Assembly (NCBI RefSeq): GCF_000308535.1
Contig: NZ_BAFW01000005.1
Coordinates: forward strand, 1 to 64,000
Source: Nocardia cerradoensis NBRC 101014
Lineage (GTDB): Bacteria; Actinomycetota; Actinomycetes; Mycobacteriales; Mycobacteriaceae
Direction of reading: 5' to 3'
DNA length: 64,000 nt
This document shows positions 54,071 to 63,535 of the stretch, one piece after another. The position numbers and the translations under genes were made by a program. The notes beneath the pieces are model-generated. The model did no database searches, was not told the origin of the DNA, and was given only the letters and a program-made list of their open reading frames with translations. Position 1 is the stretch's first letter. Each line of letters begins with the position of its first letter.

Positions 54071-55687
54071 TTACGCGGAGGCGGTGATGAATTCGGCCGC
54101 CTTCTCACCGATCATGTAGCACGGGGCGTTGGTATTGCCGCCGGTGATGCTCGGCATGATCGAGGCGTCGGCCACACGCAGGCCCTCGATGCCGCGCACC
54201 CGCAGCTGCGGGTCGACGACGGCGCGCTCGTCCACGCCCATCCGGCAGGTGCCGACCGGGTGGTAGACCGAGTGGATCCGCATCGGCAGCTCGCGACGCA
54301 GCGCGGTCTCGTCCCGGAAGGCGGGGCCGGGGGAGAACTCCTCGGTGATATCGCCCGCGATCGCCTTGTTCGCCGCGGCCTCGCGGATCATGCCGATGGC
54401 CTCGACCAGGAAGTCCATATCGGCCGGATCCGAGAGGTAGCCCGGGTCGATCAGCGGCGAGGTCAGCGGATCGGTGGAGGCCAGGCGCAGTTCGCCGCGG
54501 CTCTTCGGGTAGATCAGGGTCGGGAAGATCGTCAGCGCTTCCCGCTTGTCCACCATGTGCAGCTTGTCCTCGTCCTGGTTGGGCGTCGGGTAGCTCCACG
54601 GCAGGGTGTGGATCTGCATATCCGGGATGTCCTTGGCGAACGAGGTCCGCACGAAGCCCACGGATTCGAAGACCGTGCGCCCGAACCAGGAGCTGCCGGG
54701 GCTGCGCAGTTCCTTGAGGAAACCGGCCGCGAAATGCGACGGAATGCCGCGGTGCAGCGCCTTCTTCGAGATGAAGGTCATCGGGACGAACAGGTGGTCG
54801 TGCAGGTTCTGGCCGACCGGCAGATCCGCGTTGACCTCGATGCCGAGGTCGCGCAGGTGCCCGGCGGGGCCGACTCCGGACAGCAGCAGGATGTGCGCGG
54901 AACCCATCACACCACCGGAGACCACCACCTCCTTCTCGGCGCGGATGATCCGGCGGCCCTTCTTCTCGATGACCTCGACGCCGATGGCGCGGCCCTTCTC
55001 GATCACCACGCGCGCCACGTGCGCCTTGGTGACGACCTTCAGATTCGGGTTGGGGCGGTTGGTGATGAAGCCGCGCGAGGAGCTGTAGCGCAGGCCGTCC
55101 TTGACGCTCTGCTGGAAGATGCTGATGCCCTCTTGGGACTCGCCGTTGTAGTCCTCGATGACCGGGACGCCGAAGGTTTCGGCCGCGGCCTCCATCCACT
55201 CCTTGGCGATCGGGGTGAGGTCCTTCTGCCGGGTCACCTCGATGGGACCGCCGGAGCCGCGCAGGTCGCTGGCGCCGTCCTCCCAGTTCTCCAGGCGCTT
55301 GTAGGCCGGCAGCACGTCGTCGTAGCTCCAGCCCTCACAGCCTTCGGCGGCCCAGGAATCGAAGTTGGCCTTGTTGCCGCGCACGAAGAGCATGCCGTTG
55401 ACCGAACTCGAACCGCCCAGCACCTTGCCGCGCGTCATCGGCACCCGGCGCTCCGCGGCGTGCTTCTGCGGAATCGAGTACTGCGACCAGGTGACCTGGT
55501 GCTTGAGCTGCGGAACGGTGTGAACCGTGGTGATCATGCCGGGGACCGTGACCAACTTGGTGTTGTCCTTGCGGCCGGCCTCGAGCAGGATGACGCTGGC
55601 GCCCTGCTCGGCGAGCCGACTAGCGACAGTGGCACCGGAGCTGCCCGCGCCGATGACGATGTAATCGGCTGCGCTGGTGTCGGTCAT
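54071..55687 (-). CDS. GMC oxidoreductase, choline-dehydrogenase-like, with KstR-type promoter box
   Basis: A 538-residue cytosolic flavoprotein. ADYIVIGAGSSGATVASRLAEQGASVILLEAG binds FAD; GMC signature 1 RGKVLGGSSSVNGMLFVRG and the signature-2 region SGGVMGSAHILLLSGVGP are present; catalytic His is in YHPVGTCRMG and Asn in ITGGNTNAP. The ATG has GAGGTAACCGAAC upstream. Its promoter carries a box identical in pattern to the KstR operator, so it should belong to the sterol-catabolic regulon. Substrate may be a steroid or side-chain alcohol; choline is unlikely in that context. Confidence 0.88.
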   Translation of the reverse strand: MTDTSAADYIVIGAGSSGATVASRLAEQGASVILLEAGRKDNTKLVTVPGMITTVHTVPQLKHQVTWSQYSIPQKHAAERRVPMTRGKVLGGSSSVNGMLFVRGNKANFDSWAAEGCEGWSYDDVLPAYKRLENWEDGASDLRGSGGPIEVTRQKDLTPIAKEWMEAAAETFGVPVIEDYNGESQEGISIFQQSVKDGLRYSSSRGFITNRPNPNLKVVTKAHVARVVIEKGRAIGVEVIEKKGRRIIRAEKEVVVSGGVMGSAHILLLSGVGPAGHLRDLGIEVNADLPVGQNLHDHLFVPMTFISKKALHRGIPSHFAAGFLKELRSPGSSWFGRTVFESVGFVRTSFAKDIPDMQIHTLPWSYPTPNQDEDKLHMVDKREALTIFPTLIYPKSRGELRLASTDPLTSPLIDPGYLSDPADMDFLVEAIGMIREAAANKAIAGDITEEFSPGPAFRDETALRRELPMRIHSVYHPVGTCRMGVDERAVVDPQLRVRGIEGLRVADASIMPSITGGNTNAPCYMIGEKAAEFITASA

Positions 55688-55760
55688 GTTCGGTTACCTC
55701 ATCTTCGAAGTGGTAGCGGCTGATCGCGGCAGCGCTCGGCGCGGGAGCGTGCCTCAGCTC

Positions 55761-55789
55761 ACTGTAGAACAAGTTCTAATAATGGTGAA
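55761..55789 (-). promoter_or_regulatory. GMC promoter with KstR-type operator
   Basis: The box TAGAACAAGTTCTA (55765-55778) fits the KstR consensus TNNAACNNGTTNNA perfectly and is a full palindrome. It lies in the 17-base spacer of a minus-strand promoter TTCACC (55789-55784) and TACAGT (55766-55761), so repressor binding would block it. KstR is the cholesterol-catabolism repressor in mycobacteria and rhodococci. Confidence 0.78.
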
Positions 55790-55876
55790 GACGCGCGGTG
55801 GGGAAAAATGATGCGCGGGACGCGGTCCGGGAGCGACTTCCTGGCTATGACCAGGGATGTTGTCCGCGTCACACTA

Positions 55877-55890
55877 TAGAACAGGTTGCA
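55877..55890. promoter_or_regulatory. Second KstR-type box
   Basis: TAGAACAGGTTGCA fits TNNAACNNGTTNNA, though only one half is a strong copy. It lies between the GMC and glutathione-peroxidase genes and could serve either. Confidence 0.5.
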
Positions 55891-56012
55891 GTTAGTTCGC
55901 CTGTGCCGGGACGCGGCGGCGGGATGTGCCGACCCTCGGCAACCCCTCCGAGGACGGTCCGGCGACGGAAGTCGCGCTCGCACCCGGCGAGATTCCACCT
56001 ATCATTTCGACT

Positions 56013-56504
56013 GTGACCGATATTCGTGACATTCCCGTCCAGACCCTCGCCGGCGAACCCGCGACTCTGGCCGAACTCGCCGGTGACAAGGCCCTGCTCG
56101 TGGTCAACGTCGCCTCGAAATGCGGTCTGACACCGCAATACACCGGATTGGTGGCGCTGCAGCAGGCCTACGGCTCGCGCGGATTCAGTGTCGTCGGCGT
56201 GCCGTGCAACCAGTTCATGGGGCAGGAGCCGGGCACCGCGGAGGAGATCCAGCAGTTCTGCTCGACCACCTACGGCGTGGATTTCCCGCTGCTGGCCAAG
56301 GTCGACGTCAACGGTGACGACCGGCATCCGCTGTATCGCGAACTCGTGCAGACCGCCGATGCCGAAGGTGACGCCGGCGATATTCAGTGGAATTTCGAGA
56401 AATTCCTCATCGATCGTGACGGTAAGGTCGTCGGCCGTTTCCGTCCGCGCACCGAACCGCAGGATCCGAGTGTGGTCGCCGCCATCGAATCGGTATTGCC
56501 GTAA
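56013..56504 (+). CDS. Glutathione-peroxidase-family peroxidase (thioredoxin-type)
   Basis: A 163-residue non-selenium GPx. Peroxidatic Cys37 in NVASKCGLTPQYTGL, conserved Gln/Asn/Trp positions in VGVPCNQFMGQEPG and IQWNFEKFLIDRDG, and a second cysteine (QQFCSTTYG) suited to a resolving role. Actinomycetes lack glutathione, so electrons probably come from thioredoxin or mycothiol. GTG start at 56013 gives the usual length. Divergent from the GMC gene, possibly sharing control. Confidence 0.92.
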   Translation: MTDIRDIPVQTLAGEPATLAELAGDKALLVVNVASKCGLTPQYTGLVALQQAYGSRGFSVVGVPCNQFMGQEPGTAEEIQQFCSTTYGVDFPLLAKVDVNGDDRHPLYRELVQTADAEGDAGDIQWNFEKFLIDRDGKVVGRFRPRTEPQDPSVVAAIESVLP

Positions 56505-56528
56505 TTTCCGGGATGCGCCGGGAATTAC
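56501..56528. terminator. Hairpin overlapping the peroxidase stop codon
   Basis: GTAATTTCCGG (56501-56511) pairs with CCGGGAATTAC (56518-56528), 10 Watson-Crick pairs plus one U-G, around 6 bases. It includes the TAA stop codon. Confidence 0.6.
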
Positions 56529-56532
56529 GCGA

Positions 56533-57132
56533 TCAGTCCCGCAGCACCTGCAGGGCCGATTTTTCCAGCCGATCGGCGATTTCGGCGTACGAGGCGTAAC
56601 CCACGCCGGCGCGCACCAGGGCGCCGGCGTAAAGCAATTCCAGCGTTTCCACCACATCGGGATCGGCATCCGGGCCCAGGGCGTCCAGCAGGCGCCGCCG
56701 GATCTCGGTCCCGATGCGGGTGCGCAGATGTGCGACGTCGGGGTCGGTGCCCAGTAGTGCGCTGGTCACCGCGCCCGCCAGTGCGGGTTCGTCGGCGACC
56801 AGCATGGCGATCTGCCGCAACACCGCGACCACCCGGGTGGTCCGGTCGGCGCCGGCCTCGGGCTCCGGCGGCGCATCGGCCGCCAGTCGCCGCCAGAAGA
56901 CCTCCGCGACCAGGTGTTCCTTGGAGGAGAAATAGGTGTAGGCGGTGGCCGTACCCACTCCGGCGGCCGCGGCCACCATGCGCACGGTGAGGCCGGCGAA
57001 GCCTTCGCGCGACAGCACCTCCAGCGCGGCCTTGGTCAGCCGGTCGACGGTATCGGCCTGCTTCTCGGTGAGGCGGCGGCGAGTTGCCTCCATATTCACC
57101 GGTGTAGGCTCGGTGGAAATGGGATCGGACAC
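56533..57132 (-). CDS. TetR-family regulator
   Basis: A 199-residue repressor. Helix-turn-helix RLTKAALEVLSREGFAGLTVRMVAAAAGVGTATAYTYFSSKEHLVAEV, then a helical ligand domain ending RLEKSALQVLRD. GTG at 57132 follows a TACAGT-type box closely, as for near-leaderless genes; ATG at 57093 (MEATRRRL) is an alternative. Divergent from the methyltransferase gene at 57269, with dyads (GAAGCTTC and GCTT-CGA-AAGC) in between near 57150-57176, so it may regulate that gene. Confidence 0.88.
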   Translation of the reverse strand: MSDPISTEPTPVNMEATRRRLTEKQADTVDRLTKAALEVLSREGFAGLTVRMVAAAAGVGTATAYTYFSSKEHLVAEVFWRRLAADAPPEPEAGADRTTRVVAVLRQIAMLVADEPALAGAVTSALLGTDPDVAHLRTRIGTEIRRRLLDALGPDADPDVVETLELLYAGALVRAGVGYASYAEIADRLEKSALQVLRD

Positions 57133-57247
57133 GTGTCTGGATGCTACTGTAGTGAAGCTTCGAAAGCAACTCGCATACCCGTTGCCGGAGCGGATGCAGT
57201 CGCAAATCACGCAATATCGCATCCGCTCGCAAAGTATCGAGAGATGA

Positions 57248-57955
<708 letters not shown>

Positions 57956-57992
57956 CGCGATAGCGGCGGAGGTGATCGGGGCGGAGGCGATA

Positions 57993-58009
57993 CGGCCGCG
58001 TCGCGGCCG
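57993..58009. terminator. Short GC hairpin between convergent genes
   Basis: CGGCCGCG (57993-58000) and CGCGGCCG (58002-58009) around a single T. Lies between the stops of the methyltransferase and the prenyltransferase-like gene. The tight loop makes an ordinary hairpin less certain. Confidence 0.4.
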
Positions 58010-58011
58010 GC

Positions 58012-59085
58012 TCAGCTGGGCGAGCGCACGCAGTCGCAGGTGAGGCCGGTCGCGATATCCGCACTGGGCGCCAGCTCGCGGAAGATGCCGTTGCCGCCGG
58101 TGGTGCGGGTCAGCGCGTCGGCGGCCAGCACCACCGCTGCCCCGGTCCAGGTCGTGCGCTCCTCGGGCCAGCGCTTACCGTCGGCGAAAACCAGTCCGGT
58201 CCAATAGGATCCGTCGTCCTCGCGTAGGTGCTGGATGCTCGCCAGCAGTCGCAGCGCGCGATCGGAATCGCCGAGAGTGTCCAGTGCCAGTGCCAGTTCG
58301 CAGGTTTCGGCGCCGGTCACCCACGGGCGGTCGGAGACGCAGCGAATGCCGATCTCGCCGACCACGAAATCGCTCCAGCGCGAGGCGATCCGGGCATGGC
58401 CGGCCTCTCCGCGCAGCGCCCCGCCCAGCACCGGGTAGTACCAGTCCATCGAATACCGGTCCTTCTCGGCGAAGGATTCCGGATGATGGCGCAGCGCGTG
58501 GCCGAGGCGCAGGGCCGCGACCTCCCATTCCGGCTGGGCGAGGCCGAGCAGTTCCGCGATCGCCAGCCCGCAGCCGATGCTGTGGAACATACTCGAGCAG
58601 CCGGTCAGCAAAGCCTCGGGCAGGATGCCCTGTTCGGTCTGCAGCCAATAGATCTCGCCGTTGCGGCCCTGCTGCATCGAGATGACGTAATCGATGGCCG
58701 CGCGCACGGTGGGCCACATCGTGTCCACGAAGCGCCGATCACCGGTGCAGCGGTAGTAGTGCCAGACACCGGTGGCGATGTAGGCGCAGAAATTGGTGTC
58801 GGTATCGGCGGTTTCGACGACGTCGCCGCGGAACTGCGAGGGCCAGGAGCCGTCCGCGCGCTGGGTGTCCGCCGACCAGGCGTAGGCGGCGCGCGCGGCG
58901 TCGTGCAGACCCGCCACCGTCAGCGCCATCGCCGACTCGACATGGTCCCAGGGATCGGTGTGCCCGCCCCGGAACCACGGGATCGCGCCGTCGCTGTGCT
59001 GTTGTCCGGCAATGGATTCCGCGGTGGCCAGGCACTGCCGGGCGGTGAGGACGCCGGGAATCGAGGGCAGCTCAGCGGCGCGCAC
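58012..59085 (-). CDS. Prenyltransferase/squalene-cyclase-like alpha-toroid protein
   Basis: A 357-residue protein with repeated helix-pair blocks (TAESIAGQQHSDGAIPWFRGGHTDPWDHVESAMALTVAGL, RADGSWPSQFRGD, QQGRNGEIYWLQTEQGILPEALLTGC), the DG/W pattern of terpenoid-cyclase toroids or six-hairpin glycosidases. Genomes often call it prenyltransferase, but no DXDD or prenyl-binding motif was seen, so the activity is open. GTG start at 59085 overlaps the methyltransferase gene end by 14 bases. Third gene of the minus-strand cluster. Confidence 0.78.
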   Translation of the reverse strand: MRAAELPSIPGVLTARQCLATAESIAGQQHSDGAIPWFRGGHTDPWDHVESAMALTVAGLHDAARAAYAWSADTQRADGSWPSQFRGDVVETADTDTNFCAYIATGVWHYYRCTGDRRFVDTMWPTVRAAIDYVISMQQGRNGEIYWLQTEQGILPEALLTGCSSMFHSIGCGLAIAELLGLAQPEWEVAALRLGHALRHHPESFAEKDRYSMDWYYPVLGGALRGEAGHARIASRWSDFVVGEIGIRCVSDRPWVTGAETCELALALDTLGDSDRALRLLASIQHLREDDGSYWTGLVFADGKRWPEERTTWTGAAVVLAADALTRTTGGNGIFRELAPSADIATGLTCDCVRSPS

Positions 59086-59803
59086 CGGACACCGCCGGCT
59101 TGGTGAAGTACAGGGCGACGCTCTTGCCGATCACCGGGTCCAGGGCCGATTCGGCGACACGGGTCAGCCACGGCCGTTTCATCATGTCCCACACCAGCAT
59201 CCGGTGATACAGCTGCACCGGCCGCGCGTCGGGCTTGTCCACCCCGACCAGGCATTTCAGCCACCAGTACGGAGCGTGCAGGGCGTGCGCGTGTTCGCTG
59301 TGGATGAATCGCATGCCGCGGGCGGTGACCTTGCCGCGCAGCTCGTCGGCGCGGTAGATGCGCACATGCCCGCCCTCGTTGGCGTGGTATTCGTCCGAGA
59401 GCAGCCAGCAGATCCGCTCGGGCAGCCAGCGCGGCACCGTGATCGCCAGGGCCCCACCGGGTTTGAGGATACGCACCAGCTCCGCGATGGCGCCGTCGTC
59501 GGCCGGGATGTGCTCGAGGATCTCCGAGGCGATGACGACGTCGAATTCGCCGTCCTCGAAGGGCAGGGCCAGCGCGTCGCCCTGGACCGTCTCGGCCTGC
59601 GCGTAGTCGGGAGCCTCGTCGGCCTCGGCCAGCGCACCGAACATGACCTTCACATCGGCGAGGTCGTCGGCGTTCTGATCGAAGGCGACGATATCGGCGC
59701 CGCGCCGGTACGCCTCGAAGGAATGACGACCCTGCCCGCAACCGACATCGATGACCCGGACGCCCGGCCCGATCCCCAAGCGGTCGAAATCGACGGTCAG
59801 CAT
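59072..59803 (-). CDS. Class I SAM-dependent methyltransferase
   Basis: A 243-residue methyltransferase with motif I VRVIDVGCGQGRHSFEAYRRGADIVAFDQN, post-I VQGDALALPFEDGEFDVVIASEILEHIPAD, and LVRILKPGGALAITVPRWLPERICWLLSDEYHANEGGHV. The last segment marks a ubiE/sugar-type methyltransferase branch that often partners glycosyltransferases in lipid glycosylation. ATG at 59803 overlaps the glycosyltransferase stop (ATGCTGA). Middle gene of the cluster. Confidence 0.88.
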   Translation of the reverse strand: MLTVDFDRLGIGPGVRVIDVGCGQGRHSFEAYRRGADIVAFDQNADDLADVKVMFGALAEADEAPDYAQAETVQGDALALPFEDGEFDVVIASEILEHIPADDGAIAELVRILKPGGALAITVPRWLPERICWLLSDEYHANEGGHVRIYRADELRGKVTARGMRFIHSEHAHALHAPYWWLKCLVGVDKPDARPVQLYHRMLVWDMMKRPWLTRVAESALDPVIGKSVALYFTKPAVSGARR

Positions 59804-61056
59804 ACGTTCGCCTCCTGCGTATCGGCGGTCAGATCGGTGCCCTGGCGGCGGGCGATGGCGCGTTCGTACACCGAAACGGTCTGGGCTGCCACGGCTTCCC
59901 AGCTGAAGACGGTGAGTGCGCGGTGGCGCCCGGCGGCGCCGAGGTCGTCGATGCGACGCGGATTGTCGAGCAGTTTCCCGAGAACGCCGGTCAACTCGTC
60001 CACATTGCCCGGCTCGACCAGTTCGGCACAGTCGGCCGCCACCTCCGGCAGCGCGCCGGCCCGGCTGGCGACCAGGGCCGTGCCGCTGGCCAGCGCCTCC
60101 ACGGCGGGCAGCGAAAAGCCCTCGTACATGGACGGAATGCAGGAGATCCGCGCCGAGGCCAGCAGTTCGGCCAACGCCTCGTCGGACAGTCCGCTCGACA
60201 CCGTGACGATATCGGAGATGCCCAGTTCGGCGATCAGCTTCTCGGTGGGGCCGTTCGGTTCCAGCTTGGCCACCAACTGCAATTCGACGTCGTGGGTGAG
60301 CCGCAATCGCGCGAGCGCCTGCAGCAGGTGCGAGATGCCCTTGAGCGGTTTGTCGGCGCTGGCCACGGCGACGATCCGGCCGGGTACGCGGCGCTCGCGC
60401 GGCCGGAACAGCTCGGTGTCGACGCCGAGCGGGACCACCCGCAACTGGGAGGCGTCGACGCCGAAGTCGTCGGCGATATCGGCGGCCGAGGTCGAGGAGA
60501 CGGTGATCAGATCCGGAATCAACCGGGCGACGCGCTGCTGCATGCCCAGGAATCCGTACCAGCGGTGGACGAACGCCTTGCGCCGCCACGGCGCGGCCGC
60601 CAGATCGACGGCCCGGTCGCGGGTGATCGGATGGTGGATCGTGGCCACCAGCGGCACCCGCCGGGCGATGTCGAGCAGTCCCGAACCGAGGCACTGATTG
60701 TCGTGCACCACATCGAAATCCGCTGCGCGCGAACGCAACAGCCGGGCCGCGCGCAGGCTGAACGTGCGCGGCTCGGGGAAGCCCGCCGTCCACATCGTGC
60801 CCAGTTCGAGCAGGTCGATGCGGTCGCGAATCTCCCCGGGCCGCGGCGTGCGGAACGGGTCGGAATCGCGGTACAGATCCAGGCTCGGCACCTCGGTCAG
60901 CCGCACTCGGGGATCGAGCAGTTCCGGGTACGGCTGACCGGAGAAGACCTCGACCTCGTGGCCGAGTTCGGCCAGGCCGTGACTCAACTTCCGGACATAC
61001 ACCCCCTGCCCGCCACAGTGGGTCTTGCTGCGGTAGGACAGCAGGGCGATACGCAC
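59797..61056 (-). CDS. Family GT4 glycosyltransferase
   Basis: A 419-residue GT-B enzyme. N-terminal MRIALLSYRSKTHCGGQGVYVRKLSHGLAELGHEVEVFSGQPYPEL is the acceptor domain; the nucleotide-sugar side has GVDTELFRPRERR and EGFSLPAVEALASGTALVASRAGALPEV, with the retaining-enzyme E(x)7E in SMYEGFSLPAVEAL. First gene of the transcription unit with the two following overlapping genes. Likely adds a hexose to a lipid carrier or surface glycolipid; the acceptor is unknown. GTG start at 61056. Confidence 0.9.
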   Translation of the reverse strand: MRIALLSYRSKTHCGGQGVYVRKLSHGLAELGHEVEVFSGQPYPELLDPRVRLTEVPSLDLYRDSDPFRTPRPGEIRDRIDLLELGTMWTAGFPEPRTFSLRAARLLRSRAADFDVVHDNQCLGSGLLDIARRVPLVATIHHPITRDRAVDLAAAPWRRKAFVHRWYGFLGMQQRVARLIPDLITVSSTSAADIADDFGVDASQLRVVPLGVDTELFRPRERRVPGRIVAVASADKPLKGISHLLQALARLRLTHDVELQLVAKLEPNGPTEKLIAELGISDIVTVSSGLSDEALAELLASARISCIPSMYEGFSLPAVEALASGTALVASRAGALPEVAADCAELVEPGNVDELTGVLGKLLDNPRRIDDLGAAGRHRALTVFSWEAVAAQTVSVYERAIARRQGTDLTADTQEANVC

Positions 61057-61100
61057 GTCTTCGGCTCACTTCCTGTTCGGGCGCCAGGTCGCGTAGTGGT

Positions 61101-61165
61101 TCAGGCGCTCGCGCGCCGGGGTGTTCAGGCGCTCGCGCGCCGTGGTGTCTCAGGCGCTCGCGCGC
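61101..61165. repeat. Three tandem copies of the LLM gene 3' end (24-25-bp period)
   Basis: TCAGGCGCTCGCGCGC starts at 61101, 61125 and 61150. On the minus strand each is GCGCGCGAGCGCCTGA, the last codons plus TGA of the LLM gene, which ends at 61150. The copy at 61150 is the coding one; the other two lie downstream of the stop. Confidence 0.85.
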
Positions 61166-62010
61166 AGGGGCGCGAGCTTGCCGGCCAGGCGGTCGAGATA
61201 GGCCAGCACCTCGGCTTCGGACTTGTCCGGCAGTCCGTACAGTACGTCGGTCACTCCGGCGGCGCTCCATTCGGTGAGCCGCTGCGTGTCGGGCTTGCCG
61301 TCGAGTGCGACCACCCGCGGGGTGTCCTCGCGCCCGGCCTCCTGCCACACCTTGGTCAGCAGTTGCAGGCGTTCCAGCAGCGTGTGGGTCTCGTACGGAG
61401 TCGTGATCCAGCCGTCGGCCGACCGTGCGATCCAGCGGAAACCCTGTTCGGTACCCGCGGTGCCGATCAGCACCGGCACCTCGGCCTGCACCGGCTTCGG
61501 CCACGCCCAGCTGGGACCGAACTTCACGAAGTCGCCGTCGTAGCTCGCCTCCTCCTCGGTCCACAGCGCTCGCATGGCCTCGAGGTATTCGCGCAGCACC
61601 GTGCGGCGCTTGTTGCCCGGCACGCCGTGGTCGGCGAGTTCGTCGGTGTTCCAGCCGAATCCGGCGCCGACACTGACCCGGCCGCCGGACAGATGGTCCA
61701 GGGTGGCGATCGTCTTGGCCAGCGTGATGGGGTCGTGTTCGGTGGGAAGCGCCACCGCCGTGGACAATTCGATGCGTTCGGTGACCGCCGCCGCGGTGGC
61801 CAGCGCCACCCACGGATCGAGGGTGCGCATGTACCGGTCGTCGGGCAGGCTCTCGTCGCCGGTCAGCGGATGCGCCGCCTCCCGTTTGATCGGGATGTGG
61901 GTGTGCTCGGGCACGAAGAACGACTCGAAGCCGCGCTCCTCGGCGGCCTTGGCCGCGACCGCCGGCCGGATGCCCCGGTCGCTGGTGAACAGGACGATGC
62001 CGAAACGCAT
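61150..62010 (-). CDS. LLM class F420-dependent oxidoreductase
   Basis: A 286-residue TIM-barrel flavin/F420 enzyme. MRFGIVLFTSDRGIRPAVAAKAAEERGFESFFVPEHTHIP opens the family, RIELSTAVALPTEHDPITLAKTIATLDHLSGGRVSVGAGFGWNTDEL is its signature, and FRWIARSADGWITTP completes the pocket. Such enzymes reduce or oxidise aromatic and terpenoid compounds using F420, common in Mycobacteriales. ATG at 62010 with GGAA close by. It follows the KstD-like gene by 26 bases, in the same transcription unit. Confidence 0.9.
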   Translation of the reverse strand: MRFGIVLFTSDRGIRPAVAAKAAEERGFESFFVPEHTHIPIKREAAHPLTGDESLPDDRYMRTLDPWVALATAAAVTERIELSTAVALPTEHDPITLAKTIATLDHLSGGRVSVGAGFGWNTDELADHGVPGNKRRTVLREYLEAMRALWTEEEASYDGDFVKFGPSWAWPKPVQAEVPVLIGTAGTEQGFRWIARSADGWITTPYETHTLLERLQLLTKVWQEAGREDTPRVVALDGKPDTQRLTEWSAAGVTDVLYGLPDKSEAEVLAYLDRLAGKLAPLRASA

Positions 62011-62036
62011 GGTGTTCCTTTCGGTTCGGTCGGGCA

Positions 62037-63521
62037 TCAGCTCGATGCCGGACCGTCGTTGGCGGCGGCGCGGCCCGCGCGGCGGCCGTAGAAGCTGCCG
62101 TCGCCGAGGGAGGTGCCGCTGGCATAGCCGCCCGCGCAGACGCCGGAGGTGCAGCGGCCCGCGGCGTACAGGCCGGGGATCGGCTCGCCCGTGACGTGGA
62201 TGACCCGGGAATCCAGATCGGTGCGCAGACCGCCGAGGGTGAATCCGGCGGTGAAGTTGCGCATATCGAATCCGGCCACCGGCGTGCCGATTGGCTTCAC
62301 CCACTCCGGCTTCTTACCGAGCAGCGGATCGGCGCCGGATTCGGCGTGCCGGTTGTAGACCTCGACGGTGGCCTGCAGCGAACCCGCGGGCAGGCCCATA
62401 TCGCTTTCGAGTTCCTCGATGGTCTCCGCCGCCCAGGTGGGGGGCTGGCGGAAGAACGGGCTGCTGGTCTCGGTCTTCAGCGCTTCCTCGAGCGCGGCCT
62501 CGTCGATGATCAGGTAGGCCTGGTTGTCCTGCTGGATCAGCGTGGCCTGGCCGATCCGGCCCGGATAGGTGTCCTCGGCGATGTAGCGCTGTCCCCGGCC
62601 GTTGACCAGGATGCCGCGCACCATCATCTGCGGATCACCGAAGAAGGCGACCTCGGTGGCGTCCATATGCGCCAGTTCGGCGCCGAGTGCCTGGGCGACC
62701 CGGATGCCGATGCCGTCGTGCTCCTCGATCGCGGCGGCGGGCCGGCCGATGAGTCGCGGCGCGTAGCCCTCGATCATCCGCTGCTCGTAGGCGAAGCTGC
62801 CGGTGGCCAGCACCACGCCGCGACGGGCGCGCACGGTGATCTCCTTGCCGTAGCGCTTGGCCACCACCCCGACGACGCGATTGTCGTCCGCGACCACGAG
62901 CCGCTGGATCCGGATGTCGTATTCGGCTCGCACACCGAGGGATTCGGCGGTGTCGGTGAGCGGCTTCATCAGCATGTAACCGCCGCCCTGCTCGCCGATG
63001 CGCTTGTTCTGCATCTGCGGCAGATGGCCGCGCGGGGCCGGGGTGGCGATGTCCTTGAACGGTGCGGCGTTCTCACCGCCGGAATACATCAGGCCCTCGT
63101 CGTGCGGGGGTTCCCAGCCCGGCTCGCCCCAGAATTCCTCCTTGAACGGAACACCCTGGGCGACAAGCCAGTTGAAGTGCTCCACGCTGCCCTGGCAGTA
63201 GTCGTGGATCTTGGCCTCGTCCACGCCGGGGCCGAGGGCGGCCAGCATGAACTTCTCCATGTTCTCCGGGGTGTCGTCGAAACCGAGCGCCTTCTGCAGC
63301 GGCGTGCCGCCACCCAGATAGATGAATCCGCCCGACAGGGAGGCCGCGCCGCCCCAGCCGCCGGTGCGCTCGAGCACCAGCACGTCGGCACCGGCCCGGG
63401 CGGCCTCGATCGCCGCGGCGACGCCGGCGATGCCGTACCCCGCGATGACCACATCGGCCTCGTAGTCCCAGTCGGTGATATCGGCGGCGGGCTGTGGTCG
63501 CACACCCAGGGTGTCGGACAT
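62037..63521 (-). CDS. FAD-dependent dehydrogenase, KstD/fumarate-reductase flavoprotein family
   Basis: A 494-residue flavoprotein. YEADVVIAGYGIAGVAAAIEAARAGADVLVLERTGGWGGAASLSGGFIYLGGGTPLQ binds FAD, and GLYAAGRCTSGVCAGGYASGTSLGDGSFYGRRAGRAA closes it. The family includes 3-ketosteroid-delta1-dehydrogenase; this is shorter than most KstDs and key steroid residues cannot be confirmed by eye. ATG at 63521 with GAGGAACG upstream. Between the CMD-like and LLM genes, all on the minus strand, suggesting a multi-step oxidation of one substrate. Confidence 0.85.
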   Translation of the reverse strand: MSDTLGVRPQPAADITDWDYEADVVIAGYGIAGVAAAIEAARAGADVLVLERTGGWGGAASLSGGFIYLGGGTPLQKALGFDDTPENMEKFMLAALGPGVDEAKIHDYCQGSVEHFNWLVAQGVPFKEEFWGEPGWEPPHDEGLMYSGGENAAPFKDIATPAPRGHLPQMQNKRIGEQGGGYMLMKPLTDTAESLGVRAEYDIRIQRLVVADDNRVVGVVAKRYGKEITVRARRGVVLATGSFAYEQRMIEGYAPRLIGRPAAAIEEHDGIGIRVAQALGAELAHMDATEVAFFGDPQMMVRGILVNGRGQRYIAEDTYPGRIGQATLIQQDNQAYLIIDEAALEEALKTETSSPFFRQPPTWAAETIEELESDMGLPAGSLQATVEVYNRHAESGADPLLGKKPEWVKPIGTPVAGFDMRNFTAGFTLGGLRTDLDSRVIHVTGEPIPGLYAAGRCTSGVCAGGYASGTSLGDGSFYGRRAGRAAANDGPASS

Positions 63522-63535
63522 GGTGGGTTCGTTCC

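Noticed and set aside
54260..55723. A 487-codon plus-strand frame opposite the GMC gene
   Set aside because: Antisense shadow of a full-length GMC oxidoreductase; the translation is His/Asp/Val/Leu-rich with no fold.
59072..62125. A single ~1000-codon minus-strand frame joining the LLM region to the methyltransferase
   Set aside because: The upstream two-thirds is out of frame with the recognised LLM and glycosyltransferase genes and is Arg/Gly/Ala-rich; only the last 243 codons are the methyltransferase.
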